Source of the DNA: a virus
Strand: one strand, 5' to 3'
DNA length: 23,804 bases
Virus record (IMG/VR): IMGVR_UViG_3300006738_000084
Span: 1 to 23,804 of that record
A model generated the notes under the pieces. The model was given only the letters and a program-made list of their open reading frames with translations. It had not been told where the DNA came from and did no database searches. Shown here piece by piece: positions 13,989 to 21,442 of this stretch (position 1 is its first letter; each line of letters begins with the position of its first letter). The position numbers were made by a program, and so were the translations under genes.

Positions 13989-13990
13989 TA

Positions 13991-14674
13991 TTAGGCTTCG
14001 TGCGTGGTCTCAAAAAGGGTGCTTACTGTGTCGGTCTGTTTGGCGTTGGGCTTGAACCCAAGTTCCTCGACATTGCGCAGGGCTTCACCGATTGCCTTGG
14101 TCTTTTTTACGAGCTTTGTCAGGTCGAGTTTCAGCTTGAATACGGTGACCGCCTCGCCGCGCCAGAATTTGCCACGGAGGACATTGCTGGTGTTCATGAC
14201 CTGCATACCGGGGTTGAGGTGCGCCCAACGCTGGCCGTCGATGTCGTTGGCTTCTTGTACCTCTGTAAGGCTGTCGGGGTTGACTGACTTTTTAAGCTTC
14301 CCGGTGCCGTCTCTTTTGGTGCCGTATTCGACCATCGTCATTACACCTGCCGTGATAGCTTGGGCGATCGGGTCGCCGCAGTTTTGGTTCTTGCCGTACT
14401 TGTCCTTGTACTTCTTGGGGACGACGTTGCCCGAATACTCGACGGCGTCGGGGTCGGCATCAGGGTCAAAGTCGTCTAATAGCTCGACCTGCTCCAAGAA
14501 AACGCCAACGCTTGGCTCTGCGTCGTGGTCTAAGGCTCCTTCAAGGTGGTCATCGGCTAGCGACGTGACCTCAATAAGCAGGGCGGTAGGCTCGAATTCA
14601 TGGACCTTTTTCCGTCCATTAAAAAGCTTGATCAGCCCGTCTTTTTCCGTGTAACGTGTGAATGTGGTAGCCAT
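13991..14674 (-). CDS. conserved phage protein (paralogue of 12414-13058)
   Basis: 227 residues from ATG 14674 with AGAGAGGAAACCTACG in front. An N-terminal 90-residue part (MATTFTRYTEKDGLIKLFNG...) with an acidic stretch DDFDPDADPDA is followed by the conserved core: KKYKDKYGKNQNCGDPIAQAI, then RWAHLNPGMQVMNTSNVLRG and GEAVTVFKLKLDLTK. The core is shared with the gene at 12414-13058 but the ends differ, so this is an old duplication. It is the first leftward gene after the divergent region and is served by the promoter at 14756-14727. Function unknown; probable early protein. Confidence 0.8.
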   Translation of the reverse strand: MATTFTRYTEKDGLIKLFNGRKKVHEFEPTALLIEVTSLADDHLEGALDHDAEPSVGVFLEQVELLDDFDPDADPDAVEYSGNVVPKKYKDKYGKNQNCGDPIAQAITAGVMTMVEYGTKRDGTGKLKKSVNPDSLTEVQEANDIDGQRWAHLNPGMQVMNTSNVLRGKFWRGEAVTVFKLKLDLTKLVKKTKAIGEALRNVEELGFKPNAKQTDTVSTLFETTHEA

Positions 14675-14726
14675 CGTAGGTTTCCTCTCTAAGGTGACCG
14701 TGGCACATTGCCCGATCGATGTGAGT

Positions 14727-14756
14727 ATTGTAACATGGGGGGACATACCCTGTCAA
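14727..14756 (-). promoter_or_regulatory. sigma70-like promoter, leftward start of the early genes
   Basis: Leftward TTGACA (14756-14751), 18-bp spacer, TACAAT (14732-14727). GGGGGGA (14737-14743) and TCCCCCC (14757-14763) form an inverted repeat around the -35. The leader to ATG 14674 is about 45 nt. Confidence 0.7.
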
Positions 14757-14785
14757 TCCCCCCCTTGCACGGTACCCAGATCTGG

Positions 14786-14840
14786 CCCGGAGACCCCCTG
14801 TCAATCCCCGCCCGGAGACCCCCTGTCAATCCCCGCCCGG
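14786..14840. repeat. 25-bp tandem repeats next to the leftward promoter
   Basis: Two identical 25-bp units (14786-14810 and 14811-14835) plus a 5-bp partial third. Each contains TGTCAATCCCC, the same -35 hexamer with C-run as in the promoter at 14756, so two promoter-like -35 decoys lie directly upstream of it. Likely binding sites or duplicated promoter halves. Confidence 0.85.
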
Positions 14841-15189
14841 ATACCGTAGGAAGAGACACAGGAAAAGGGAAACGAACTAGGGCACATGGTACACCCGCAC
14901 CGGGGGAAACAGTATTGGTCCCGATGACCGGGAAGGGCGACACGTGGCCTAAGTCTCTCACCAAGCAAGGCGTAGCACGATACGTGCATTCTATGTTGTG
15001 TGCCATGTCACCAGCCCAACGAAACGCCTGCCTCTGCGCCCCGGAACATGCGCCCACGACGCACGGCAGAAACGAAAAGGGACCCACGGCCCGAAAGACG
15101 GAATACCATTTTTGCGGTGGGTATACGATAGACCACGTAATTTAGGTCGTACACTCCCTATGCAAAGTAATCTGAAATATTAATATTGT
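14841..15189. other. non-coding stretch of the divergent region
   Basis: About 350 bp with open frames on both strands but no Shine-Dalgarno-linked start and no recognisable protein. One operator-like site, GTAGCACGATACGTGC (14972-14987), resembles the 16-bp sites of region B, and a 12-bp palindrome AATATTAATATT lies at about 15176-15187. Otherwise nothing is seen. Confidence 0.6.
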
Positions 15190-15487
15190 TTCTGTTACGT
15201 ATGTGCTACGGGTCTGCTACATATTGGTAATACTTCTCACAGGCCCCGTCCCGCTTCACTCTAGTTACCATGCTACGTATGTGACAGGTCCGAGGGTCTC
15301 GACGCTGTACGATGTAGCCAAAAGAAGGACGGCACGGTGTGCCTCTCCCTCCCTTCTTAAAAACCACTCAAAAAAAAGGGGTTTAAACCCGTAGCATACG
15401 TAGCTCGTGTCCAGGCGTCCCGTCCTCCGGGGGCTGTGCCGCTACGGGTCGATATGTAGCACATACGTAACAGACCTGTTACAGCAA
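15190..15487. promoter_or_regulatory. control region B: operator-like repeat cluster ahead of the structural operon
   Basis: GTTACGTATGTGCTAC (15194-15209) and its exact reverse complement (15456-15471) bracket the region. Inside are GCTACATATTGGTAATAC (15216-15233), GCTACGTATGTGAC (15272-15285), GTAGCATACGTAGC (15391-15404), the palindrome GGGTTTAAACCC (15379-15390) and the hairpin-forming CCCGTCCTCCGGG. It is the inverted counterpart of region A (11662-11960). It sits directly before the rightward promoter and after the leftward one, so it could switch between early and late transcription or serve as a replication origin. No protein-coding signal. Confidence 0.75.
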
Positions 15488-15515
15488 TGGTCGTCGCCCG
15501 TGTGTTGTGTCGAAC

Positions 15516-15544
15516 TTGACTATGTAGGGTACCTGTGCTATGAT
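15516..15544 (+). promoter_or_regulatory. strong rightward sigma70-like promoter
   Basis: TTGACT (15516-15521), 17-bp spacer, TATGAT (15539-15544). Transcription should start near 15550-15552, at the first arm of the cloverleaf element. It drives the terminase and structural operon. Confidence 0.75.
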
Positions 15545-15548
15545 GTTC

Positions 15549-15631
15549 TTCGGACCGCTAGTAGCTCGATTGAGAGTTGCGGAGAGACCCTCGGCAGGTT
15601 GTGGGTATCGAGGCCCACCTAGCGGTCCGAA
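15549..15631 (+). ncRNA. tRNA-like cloverleaf in the mRNA leader
   Basis: A perfect 13-bp stem, TTCGGACCGCTAG (15549-15561) with CTAGCGGTCCGAA (15619-15631), closes three arms in tRNA order. After the 7 bp nearest the junction come TA, a D-like stem GCTC/GAGT, an anticodon-like arm GCGGA/TCGGC (one mismatch) with a 7-nt loop, a 5-nt variable loop AGGTT, and a T-like arm GTGGG-TATCGAGG-CCCAC stacked on the acceptor. Against a working tRNA: the acceptor is too long, U33 and the D-loop GG are missing, the T-loop has 8 nt, and there is no CCA. It ends 17 nt before the terminase ATG. Confidence 0.6.
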
Positions 15632-15647
15632 CAATTTGGAGAGCGTA

Positions 15648-16043
15648 ATGCCTACCCCTAAAAAAGGTGTACAATTCCGGGACGAAATAGAGTGGTTCAT
15701 TGATACGGACCGTTATCAACTTACGGCTGTCCAAGAGGTTTATTGTTGGCGTTACGCGCTGCACGGGAATGGTGTCCGGGCGATCAGGGAAAGTAGTGAT
15801 AGGACTACCAAAAATTCACAAAACCAAGGTTCGATGCGCTTGTTACGTCGTGCGAAGGTTATAAATCGCATCAAAGACCTCTTGAAAATGCATCACAATG
15901 GGGAAATTGACCTCGTCGCGGGTCCATGGCAACATTACGGAAACAAAGTTGAAGGTGTTGGTAGGGAGGTTACAGAACCTACACGCCCTCTAAAATTTCA
16001 GGAAATGCTCGATAGGGTAAATGAGGAACTTGAGAATGACTGA
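15648..16043 (+). CDS. terS: terminase small subunit-like protein
   Basis: 131 residues from ATG 15648 behind GGAGAG; an upstream in-frame ATG at 15540 is ignored because the transcript should start after it. LTAVQEVYCWRYALHGNGVRAI, then SQNQGSMRLLRRAKVINRIKDLL is the usual helix-turn-helix pattern of small terminases (Q..F...Y...GN...A...A, then N.......L....KV..RI). Small terminase binds the packaging site and regulates the motor. It is first in the rightward operon and overlaps the next gene by 8 nt. Which of this and the next gene is the main small terminase is unclear. Confidence 0.75.
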   Translation: MPTPKKGVQFRDEIEWFIDTDRYQLTAVQEVYCWRYALHGNGVRAIRESSDRTTKNSQNQGSMRLLRRAKVINRIKDLLKMHHNGEIDLVAGPWQHYGNKVEGVGREVTEPTRPLKFQEMLDRVNEELEND

Positions 16044-16566
16044 TTTCCCTAAGCAAAAACCGGGAAGGAAAAAGAATGCGCCCCCAGAGGCTCACTTGCA
16101 ACTGGAACCGATTGCCCCAGATCGCAGGGATGTAACAGAATACGCACGGAAAAAACTTCCAAGTGGTGAGTCCGTTACAAAAATGCAGTTCCAATTTATC
16201 GAAAAGTTCTTTGAATTAGAATACGACGGTCCGAAAGCCGTTGTAATGGCAGGGTTCCAAACTAAAGACCCGGCGAGAAAGTCTTCTGTTCTTTTGGCTA
16301 TACCAGCAATAGCGGAAGAAATCATTAGACGCATGGCGATGAAACGTCGGCAGTTTGATTTGGAACTTTCAGACATCGAACAAGAAATGTGGGACCAAGC
16401 AAGGGACCATGGAGAGGATTCTAGCCACGCCGCAAGAATTTCGGGACTAGCTCACTTAATGCGCGCACGTGGTGCGTTTGAAAAGCAGGGTGACAAGACC
16501 AAAAAAGTGCCTGTCGCAGTTAACATTGATATGGGCGAAATATTAGGAGACGAGGAAAAACTATGA
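16036..16566 (+). CDS. second terminase small subunit-like / DNA-packaging protein
   Basis: 176 residues from ATG 16036 (GAGGA upstream; the in-frame ATG at 16021 is less well placed). After a basic N-terminus (KQKPGRKKNAPPEA), TKMQFQFIEKFFELEYDGPK through AVVMAGF and SSVLLAIPAIAEEII again gives the small-terminase-like pattern of a helix-turn-helix fold. The C-terminal half is helical. It overlaps both neighbours (8 nt and ATGA), so it is made with the large terminase. Two such genes in a row are unusual; one may be the packaging-site binder and the other an accessory. Confidence 0.65.
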   Translation: MTDFPKQKPGRKKNAPPEAHLQLEPIAPDRRDVTEYARKKLPSGESVTKMQFQFIEKFFELEYDGPKAVVMAGFQTKDPARKSSVLLAIPAIAEEIIRRMAMKRRQFDLELSDIEQEMWDQARDHGEDSSHAARISGLAHLMRARGAFEKQGDKTKKVPVAVNIDMGEILGDEEKL

Positions 16567-18065
16567 CTGAGTTTGACCCTGCCCCGGATGAGGGAATACT
16601 GAGCATCAATTACCGTCCAAGTGCGACCCTTCGAAAATTTCATCGAAGTAATGCACCGGTACGCGGAGTGCGTGGCCCAATTGGTTCGGGTAAGTCTGTT
16701 GGCTGTTGTTTTGAAGTTTTCAGGCGCTGCAGTGAACAGAGGCCGGGGAAAGATGGGGTTCGGCGCTCAAGGTGGGCCGTTGTACGTAATACGAATCCTC
16801 AATTGGAAATGACGACTATTAAGACGTGGTTGGATTGGTTTCCGGAACACATTTTTGGGCGTTTCGTGCGCCGTGTCCCGTATGAACACAAACTCAAATT
16901 TAACGATGTTGAAGCAGAAATTTATTTCATCGCCCTCGACCGACCAGATGATGTCAAGAAACTACTGTCATTAGAACTCACAGGGGTGTTTATCAATGAA
17001 GCGAGAGAAGTTCCTGTTGAAATTGTCCGCGCTTGTAGCGATCGCGTTGGCCGTTACCCTTCAATGCGTGAGGGAGGGCCTACTTGGTACGGAGTAATCA
17101 TGGACACCAACCCACCAGATGACGAACATTGGTGGGCGATATATGAAGGAAGTACGCCAATGCCCCTTGATTGGGCACCAGTAATAAACTGGGGTTTCTT
17201 CATTCAACCTCCTGCGGCGTTTGAAACCCGTGTAGATGGGAAAGTTGTTTGGGAACTTAATCCAAATGCAGAAAACATTGAAAATCTACCGAAGGGCTAT
17301 TACGCAAACGTTATGTCTGGTAAACCTAATAATCATATTAGGGTTTATGTAGGGAACAAACTGGGTACAGCAATTGAAGGTATGCCGGTTTATATTGACG
17401 AATGGAACGAGGATATTCATTTATCTAAAGAACCTTTACCGTGGATAACGGGTCGACCCCTTATTGTAGGGTTGGACTACGGTAGAACCCCTGCAGCTGT
17501 GTTTAGTCAACAAACCCCACGTGGTCAATGGCAGGACATCCATGAATTAACCAATGAAAAAATGGGGGCGGAGAGATTTGCCAAAATACTTAAAGTTGAG
17601 TGTTCTCTCGTTTTTCCTGCGTGTGACACATTTGAATTCTACGGTGATCCGGCTGGCGACCACCCCTTACCGTCCGACGAGCGTACTTATCACGACATTC
17701 TAAAAAATGAAGGAATTAAAGTTCGAAGCGGTGGACCGGGGTCAAACAATTGGACAATTCGCCGCGAAGCCGGTGCCGCACCACTTAATGAAATGATCGA
17801 TGGACATCCTGGATATTTATTATCTTCCACATGTAAAATGTTACGGAAGGGGTTTAACGGTGCTTATAAATACAAAAAAATGCAAACGTCGGGCGCGGCA
17901 AAATATTCAGAAACCCCTGAAAAAAACGACGCTTCCCATCCCCACGATGCCAGACAATACGGTTACCTTGGGGCTGGTGTCGGTAGAAAATTAATTGGGA
18001 AAAACCAAAACAGAGGTGTGAAAAAACCTTTCAAGGCAAAAACGGGGTTCAGTCCAATTGGTTGA
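16563..18065 (+). CDS. terL: terminase large subunit
   Basis: 500 residues. The ATPase has Walker A GPIGSGKS (38-45) and a Walker B-like GVFINEA (141-147; Asn precedes the catalytic Glu). The RNase H-like nuclease has LDYGRTP (Asp 305), YGDPAGDH (Asp 362) and HPHDARQYGYL (Asp 462). It powers DNA packaging into the prohead and cuts concatemers. ATG 16563 overlaps the previous stop as ATGA, with GAGGA upstream. Length and motifs fit podoviral-type large terminases. Confidence 0.93.
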   Translation: MTEFDPAPDEGILSINYRPSATLRKFHRSNAPVRGVRGPIGSGKSVGCCFEVFRRCSEQRPGKDGVRRSRWAVVRNTNPQLEMTTIKTWLDWFPEHIFGRFVRRVPYEHKLKFNDVEAEIYFIALDRPDDVKKLLSLELTGVFINEAREVPVEIVRACSDRVGRYPSMREGGPTWYGVIMDTNPPDDEHWWAIYEGSTPMPLDWAPVINWGFFIQPPAAFETRVDGKVVWELNPNAENIENLPKGYYANVMSGKPNNHIRVYVGNKLGTAIEGMPVYIDEWNEDIHLSKEPLPWITGRPLIVGLDYGRTPAAVFSQQTPRGQWQDIHELTNEKMGAERFAKILKVECSLVFPACDTFEFYGDPAGDHPLPSDERTYHDILKNEGIKVRSGGPGSNNWTIRREAGAAPLNEMIDGHPGYLLSSTCKMLRKGFNGAYKYKKMQTSGAAKYSETPEKNDASHPHDARQYGYLGAGVGRKLIGKNQNRGVKKPFKAKTGFSPIG

Positions 18066-18675
18066 TAAATCCACATGGTTTGTAGTTTTTTGTAACACAA
18101 GTACCCCTAGATGGTGGAATAAGCCACTTAAGGATGGGTTTCAACATTGTTTTGTATTTACGGAGCATAAGGGAACTTGGGTCTCGGTTGAGACACTTCT
18201 TTGGCGCACAGAAATTCAATTGGTTGACCACAGTGTTTACACAGAACACAACGTTAATGGGATGCTGGAGTTTTTCGCATTACAAGATGAGTGTACGATA
18301 TTGAAAGTTGAAGCCGAATACAAACTTCACGGTGTTCCGCAAGCACTTCCCCTCACGTGTGTGTCTGTGGTAGAGTCGATCTTAGGTCTGAGAGGCCACA
18401 GTTTTACTCCGTTTCGTTTATACAAACGATTGATGAGAGACAAAATGACAACACTTTTCTCAAAGCCAAAAATTCCAGTTCAGGATAATTCCGCCGAAAT
18501 CGCTGCCGCAAAGGCGCGTGAAGAACAAGCAAATGAAGAAAAACGTCAACAGCAAGAGGAATTGCTTGCTGGGCGCAAATCAAGGTTTGCCCGTGGCGCT
18601 TCATTGTTTAGTCAGGAAGAAGACGAGGATGTTTCTCCTTTCCTCGGTATTCCAACAAAAGTATCGTTAGGATAG
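18058..18675 (+). CDS. phage protein with Cys-containing N-terminal domain fused to a coiled-coil tail
   Basis: 205 residues from TTG 18058, overlapping terL by 8 nt. The first 125 residues (PRWWNKPLKDGFQHCFVF, then LPLTCVSVVESILGLRG and TPFRLYKRL) match a family of uncharacterised proteins beside phage terL; its conserved His and Cys suggest a papain-like fold. From residue 130 (MTTLFSKPKIPVQD) the sequence resembles separate small proteins that usually follow, with a charged coiled coil AAAKAREEQANEEKRQQQEE. An internal ATG at 18445 has GAGAG 5 nt upstream, so the tail may also be made alone. Function unknown, probably morphogenesis. Confidence 0.7.
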   Translation: MVDKSTWFVVFCNTSTPRWWNKPLKDGFQHCFVFTEHKGTWVSVETLLWRTEIQLVDHSVYTEHNVNGMLEFFALQDECTILKVEAEYKLHGVPQALPLTCVSVVESILGLRGHSFTPFRLYKRLMRDKMTTLFSKPKIPVQDNSAEIAAAKAREEQANEEKRQQQEELLAGRKSRFARGASLFSQEEDEDVSPFLGIPTKVSLG

Positions 18676-18678
18676 TAA

Positions 18679-20220
18679 ATGCCTACAGAGGTAGTAAACG
18701 AGGTAGTCAGGGGTTACAATGCCAACAATTCTCGTAAAGAGAGAATTAATGAGTTGTATGAAAACTGCTACCGTTATGCTGTTCCTCACCGCCATTTGCT
18801 CCGCGATGACACTGCAAACGCTATGGAAGGCCCGGTTGACGACGTAATTATATACGACTCAACTGCAATGGACTCTACCATTAAATTTTCAAATACAATG
18901 GTCAAGAATGTCACTCCCCCTCAAACAAGGTGGCAACAGTTTGTTCATGGTACTGAAATTGAGCCTGCGTTACGTCCTAGGGTCAACGCTCTGCTTGACG
19001 TTGTTACCCGTCAATATTTCAACTTGTTGGGCCGTACGAATTTCGACATTGAAATGCCGGAAGTGTACAACGATCTTGCAGTCGGTACAGGCGCATTACT
19101 CATCCAGGATTACGATGACGATGTTCCAGCGACATTTACCGCAGCACCTGCGACCCAATTAGTTGTGGGCGAAGGTCCCTCAGGGATCGTTGATCGTATA
19201 TGGCGTAAGTGGAATGTGAAAGCAATTGACATCCCGAAGAAATGGCCAAAATTTCGTACTACGGACCGCATCACGTCTGCAATGGAAATCCCTAATTCCG
19301 AAGTTGAAATTCTTGAGTCTACAATTCACAATTATAAAACCGGTAAAGATGAGTACCGCGTAATTTCATTTATGGAAATGGAAGAAATTTTCAACGACAC
19401 GTTTGACGTTTCTCCTTGGGTCGTAGGCAGGTATTCGAAAGTTTCCGGGGAAGTTTATGGGCGTGGTCCACTGATCAACGCTCTTCCTGATATTAAGACC
19501 CTAAACAAGGTTGTAGAGTTCGTCCTGCAAAACAGTGCACTTGCAATTTCAGGTGTATATACTGCTGCGGACGATGGTGTTATTAATCCCGAAACTGTTG
19601 AGATTGCCCCCGGCGTTGTTATACCTGTTGGGTTCAATGGTGGCGTCAATGGTCGTTCGTTGGACGCGTTACCGCGTTCGGGTGAATTTGATGTAAGTCA
19701 GTTGATCCTTAATGATATGAGGACTTCCGTTAGGCGAAAGCTCCTTGATTTTGGTTCAGACACCCTTGAAACTGTTCGTTCTGCAGAAGAAATTCGCGAC
19801 AGAAGGTCTTTACTTTTGGACTCAATGGGTGCGTCATTTGGGCGCATAAATTTTGAGTTAATTGGCGGAATTAATAAACGATTGTTAAGTATGTGGGGTA
19901 AATCGGGCGATTTGCCGAAATTGAGTGTTGATGGAAAAACTGTTACAACTCAACATCTTACCCCGCTTGCTAATGTTCAGGATGATCAGGATTTGGATAG
20001 TTTGTCTAGTGCTGCTGTCAGAATGAATGGTATTATTCCCGGTCTTGCTGCTCTGTCAATTAAACCTGAAAAAGCTGCGGTTTATATTGGAGAGAAATCC
20101 GGGTTGCCCCAAGAGGTTATGAGTACAGAGGATGAAATCCTCGAAAACCAAAAGGGCGTTGGTGAACTTGCTGCGGGTGGGATGGACGTTGCGTCCATAG
20201 CTAAAGCCGCAGGTGGGTAA
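18679..20220 (+). CDS. portal (head-tail connector) protein
   Basis: 513 residues. The N-terminus has the podoviral connector pattern RKERINELYENCYRYAVPHR, YDSTAMDSTIKFSNTMVKNV and TPPQTRW; the middle has GEVYGRGPLINALPDIKTLN, the connector signature; the helical C-terminus ends in a Gly/Ala tail. Twelve copies form the portal ring through which DNA enters and leaves. ATG 18679 follows AGGA and starts 3 nt after the upstream stop; the stop overlaps the next ATG as TAATG. Confidence 0.93.
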   Translation: MPTEVVNEVVRGYNANNSRKERINELYENCYRYAVPHRHLLRDDTANAMEGPVDDVIIYDSTAMDSTIKFSNTMVKNVTPPQTRWQQFVHGTEIEPALRPRVNALLDVVTRQYFNLLGRTNFDIEMPEVYNDLAVGTGALLIQDYDDDVPATFTAAPATQLVVGEGPSGIVDRIWRKWNVKAIDIPKKWPKFRTTDRITSAMEIPNSEVEILESTIHNYKTGKDEYRVISFMEMEEIFNDTFDVSPWVVGRYSKVSGEVYGRGPLINALPDIKTLNKVVEFVLQNSALAISGVYTAADDGVINPETVEIAPGVVIPVGFNGGVNGRSLDALPRSGEFDVSQLILNDMRTSVRRKLLDFGSDTLETVRSAEEIRDRRSLLLDSMGASFGRINFELIGGINKRLLSMWGKSGDLPKLSVDGKTVTTQHLTPLANVQDDQDLDSLSSAAVRMNGIIPGLAALSIKPEKAAVYIGEKSGLPQEVMSTEDEILENQKGVGELAAGGMDVASIAKAAGG

Positions 20221-20528
20221 TGTCCAAAGAACAATCTTTTGATCCATACGCAAGTCTTGGTAAAAAAACCGAAGTCTCCAACGCTGAACGCGTAGAAATT
20301 ACCAGATTATTTAAAAGAGCATTACAAACCCCGGATGGGGAAAAAATGTTAAAGTTTCTTGCGTCCAAGACGCTTGAACGTCCTACTGAACCCTTCTCTG
20401 TTCCGATCACACAAGATCAGACCATTCAGTATTGGATGCACAAACGATTTAGAGAGGGGCAAAATGATATCGTCGCCCAAATTTTAAACGAAGTCAACAA
20501 AATAGTAGAGGAAGAAAAAAATGTTTAA
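20220..20528 (+). CDS. Bbp19-like phage protein
   Basis: 102 residues. VEITRLFKRALQTPDGEKML, a middle segment, then FREGQNDIVAQILNEVNKI is the pattern of the Bbp19 family, small proteins found between portal and scaffold genes of many podoviruses. No role is established. It overlaps the portal stop as TAATG and the scaffold gene by 8 nt. Confidence 0.7.
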   Translation: MSKEQSFDPYASLGKKTEVSNAERVEITRLFKRALQTPDGEKMLKFLASKTLERPTEPFSVPITQDQTIQYWMHKRFREGQNDIVAQILNEVNKIVEEEKNV

Positions 20529-21435
20529 GTTTTATTCACGCCGTATGTTACGTTCCCCTGAGAGTGAAGGCGCTGGAGGCGGAACTGCAGGTAATCTTGC
20601 GGACGCCATTGATGCTTCTGAGTCTGCCGCCGAAGCCCCCGCAACACCTGCTACTCCAGAAACCCCTGCGTCTGGGGAAGTCCCTAAAACACCGCCGGCA
20701 CCGCCGGCACCATCGACCCCAGAGACCCCCGCTACGCCGGGTGAATTGCCTTTGTCTGTTACCGATGGTTTTGACATTTCCACCGTTCCTGAAAAATTTG
20801 TTAAAGACGGAAAGGTTGACGTTGAAGGCGTTTTAGCTGGTTTTTCGGAACTCGAAAAAGGCCAGTCGAAGAACGATGGTTTTATTGGCGAAGTGCCTGA
20901 AAAATATTCGTTTACCCACCCAACAATTGAAGGCGTCGACGACGATCGCATCAAACAAACTATTAAAGATGGTGATCCAATTGTTGCTTCTTTCCAAGAA
21001 TTCGCCAAAGGTAAAAATTTCACCCAAAAGGCCCATGATGAAATGATGGGGTGGTTTGTCGGTGCGTCGATCGAAGCTCAAAAGCATGTTATCGCCGGCG
21101 AAATGGAAGCTTTGGGAGATAAAGGTGTTGAACTTGTTTCAGTAAACAGCAAGTTTTTCAAGGCGAATTTAAGTGAAGCAGGGTTCAAAGGTATTCGTGA
21201 GGCAATGGTAAGTGCCGGTGCTGTCAACGCAATCAATGAAATTCGTCTTGCTATGGGGGATACAGTTGTTCCCGGCGAAGGTGGGGACGACGTTCCGGGA
21301 TCATTGACAGAACAGTCTCTGAGGGATAAAATGAAGCTTGACGCCTACTGGGACCAGAACCACGCGGACTACAACAAGCTCCGTGACGAAGTGGAAAAAG
21401 GTTTCAAAGGGGTTTACAAGGAGTCTGGAACTTAG
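20521..21435 (+). CDS. scaffolding / capsid assembly protein
   Basis: 304 residues, acidic. After a short basic N-terminus comes an Ala/Pro/Thr/Glu-rich linker with repeats of TPATPETPAS type and two PPAP units. The rest is helical (VPEKFVKDGKVDVEGVLAGF, SELEKGQS) and matches the general form of podoviral scaffolds, ending in a charged helix EVEKGFKGVYKESGT that may bind the capsid shell. Position between portal and capsid supports it. ATG 20521 has GAGGAAG upstream. Confidence 0.8.
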   Translation: MFKFYSRRMLRSPESEGAGGGTAGNLADAIDASESAAEAPATPATPETPASGEVPKTPPAPPAPSTPETPATPGELPLSVTDGFDISTVPEKFVKDGKVDVEGVLAGFSELEKGQSKNDGFIGEVPEKYSFTHPTIEGVDDDRIKQTIKDGDPIVASFQEFAKGKNFTQKAHDEMMGWFVGASIEAQKHVIAGEMEALGDKGVELVSVNSKFFKANLSEAGFKGIREAMVSAGAVNAINEIRLAMGDTVVPGEGGDDVPGSLTEQSLRDKMKLDAYWDQNHADYNKLRDEVEKGFKGVYKESGT

Positions 21436-21442
21436 GATAACC

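Noticed and set aside
14786-14840. CRISPR-like array
   Set aside because: Units are head to tail without spacers and only two are complete.
14708-15145. Rightward 145-codon frame in the divergent region
   Set aside because: It runs backward through the leftward promoter and the 25-bp repeats, has no Shine-Dalgarno and no recognisable protein.
11662-15487. Mobile element bounded by the inverted A and B regions
   Set aside because: No transposase or recombinase lies between them and no target-site duplication was found; the genes inside resemble ordinary phage early genes.
15549-15631. Functional tRNA (anticodon position reads GAC)
   Set aside because: No U33, no GG in the D-loop, 8-nt T-loop, 13-bp acceptor and no CCA; kept as a tRNA-like element only.
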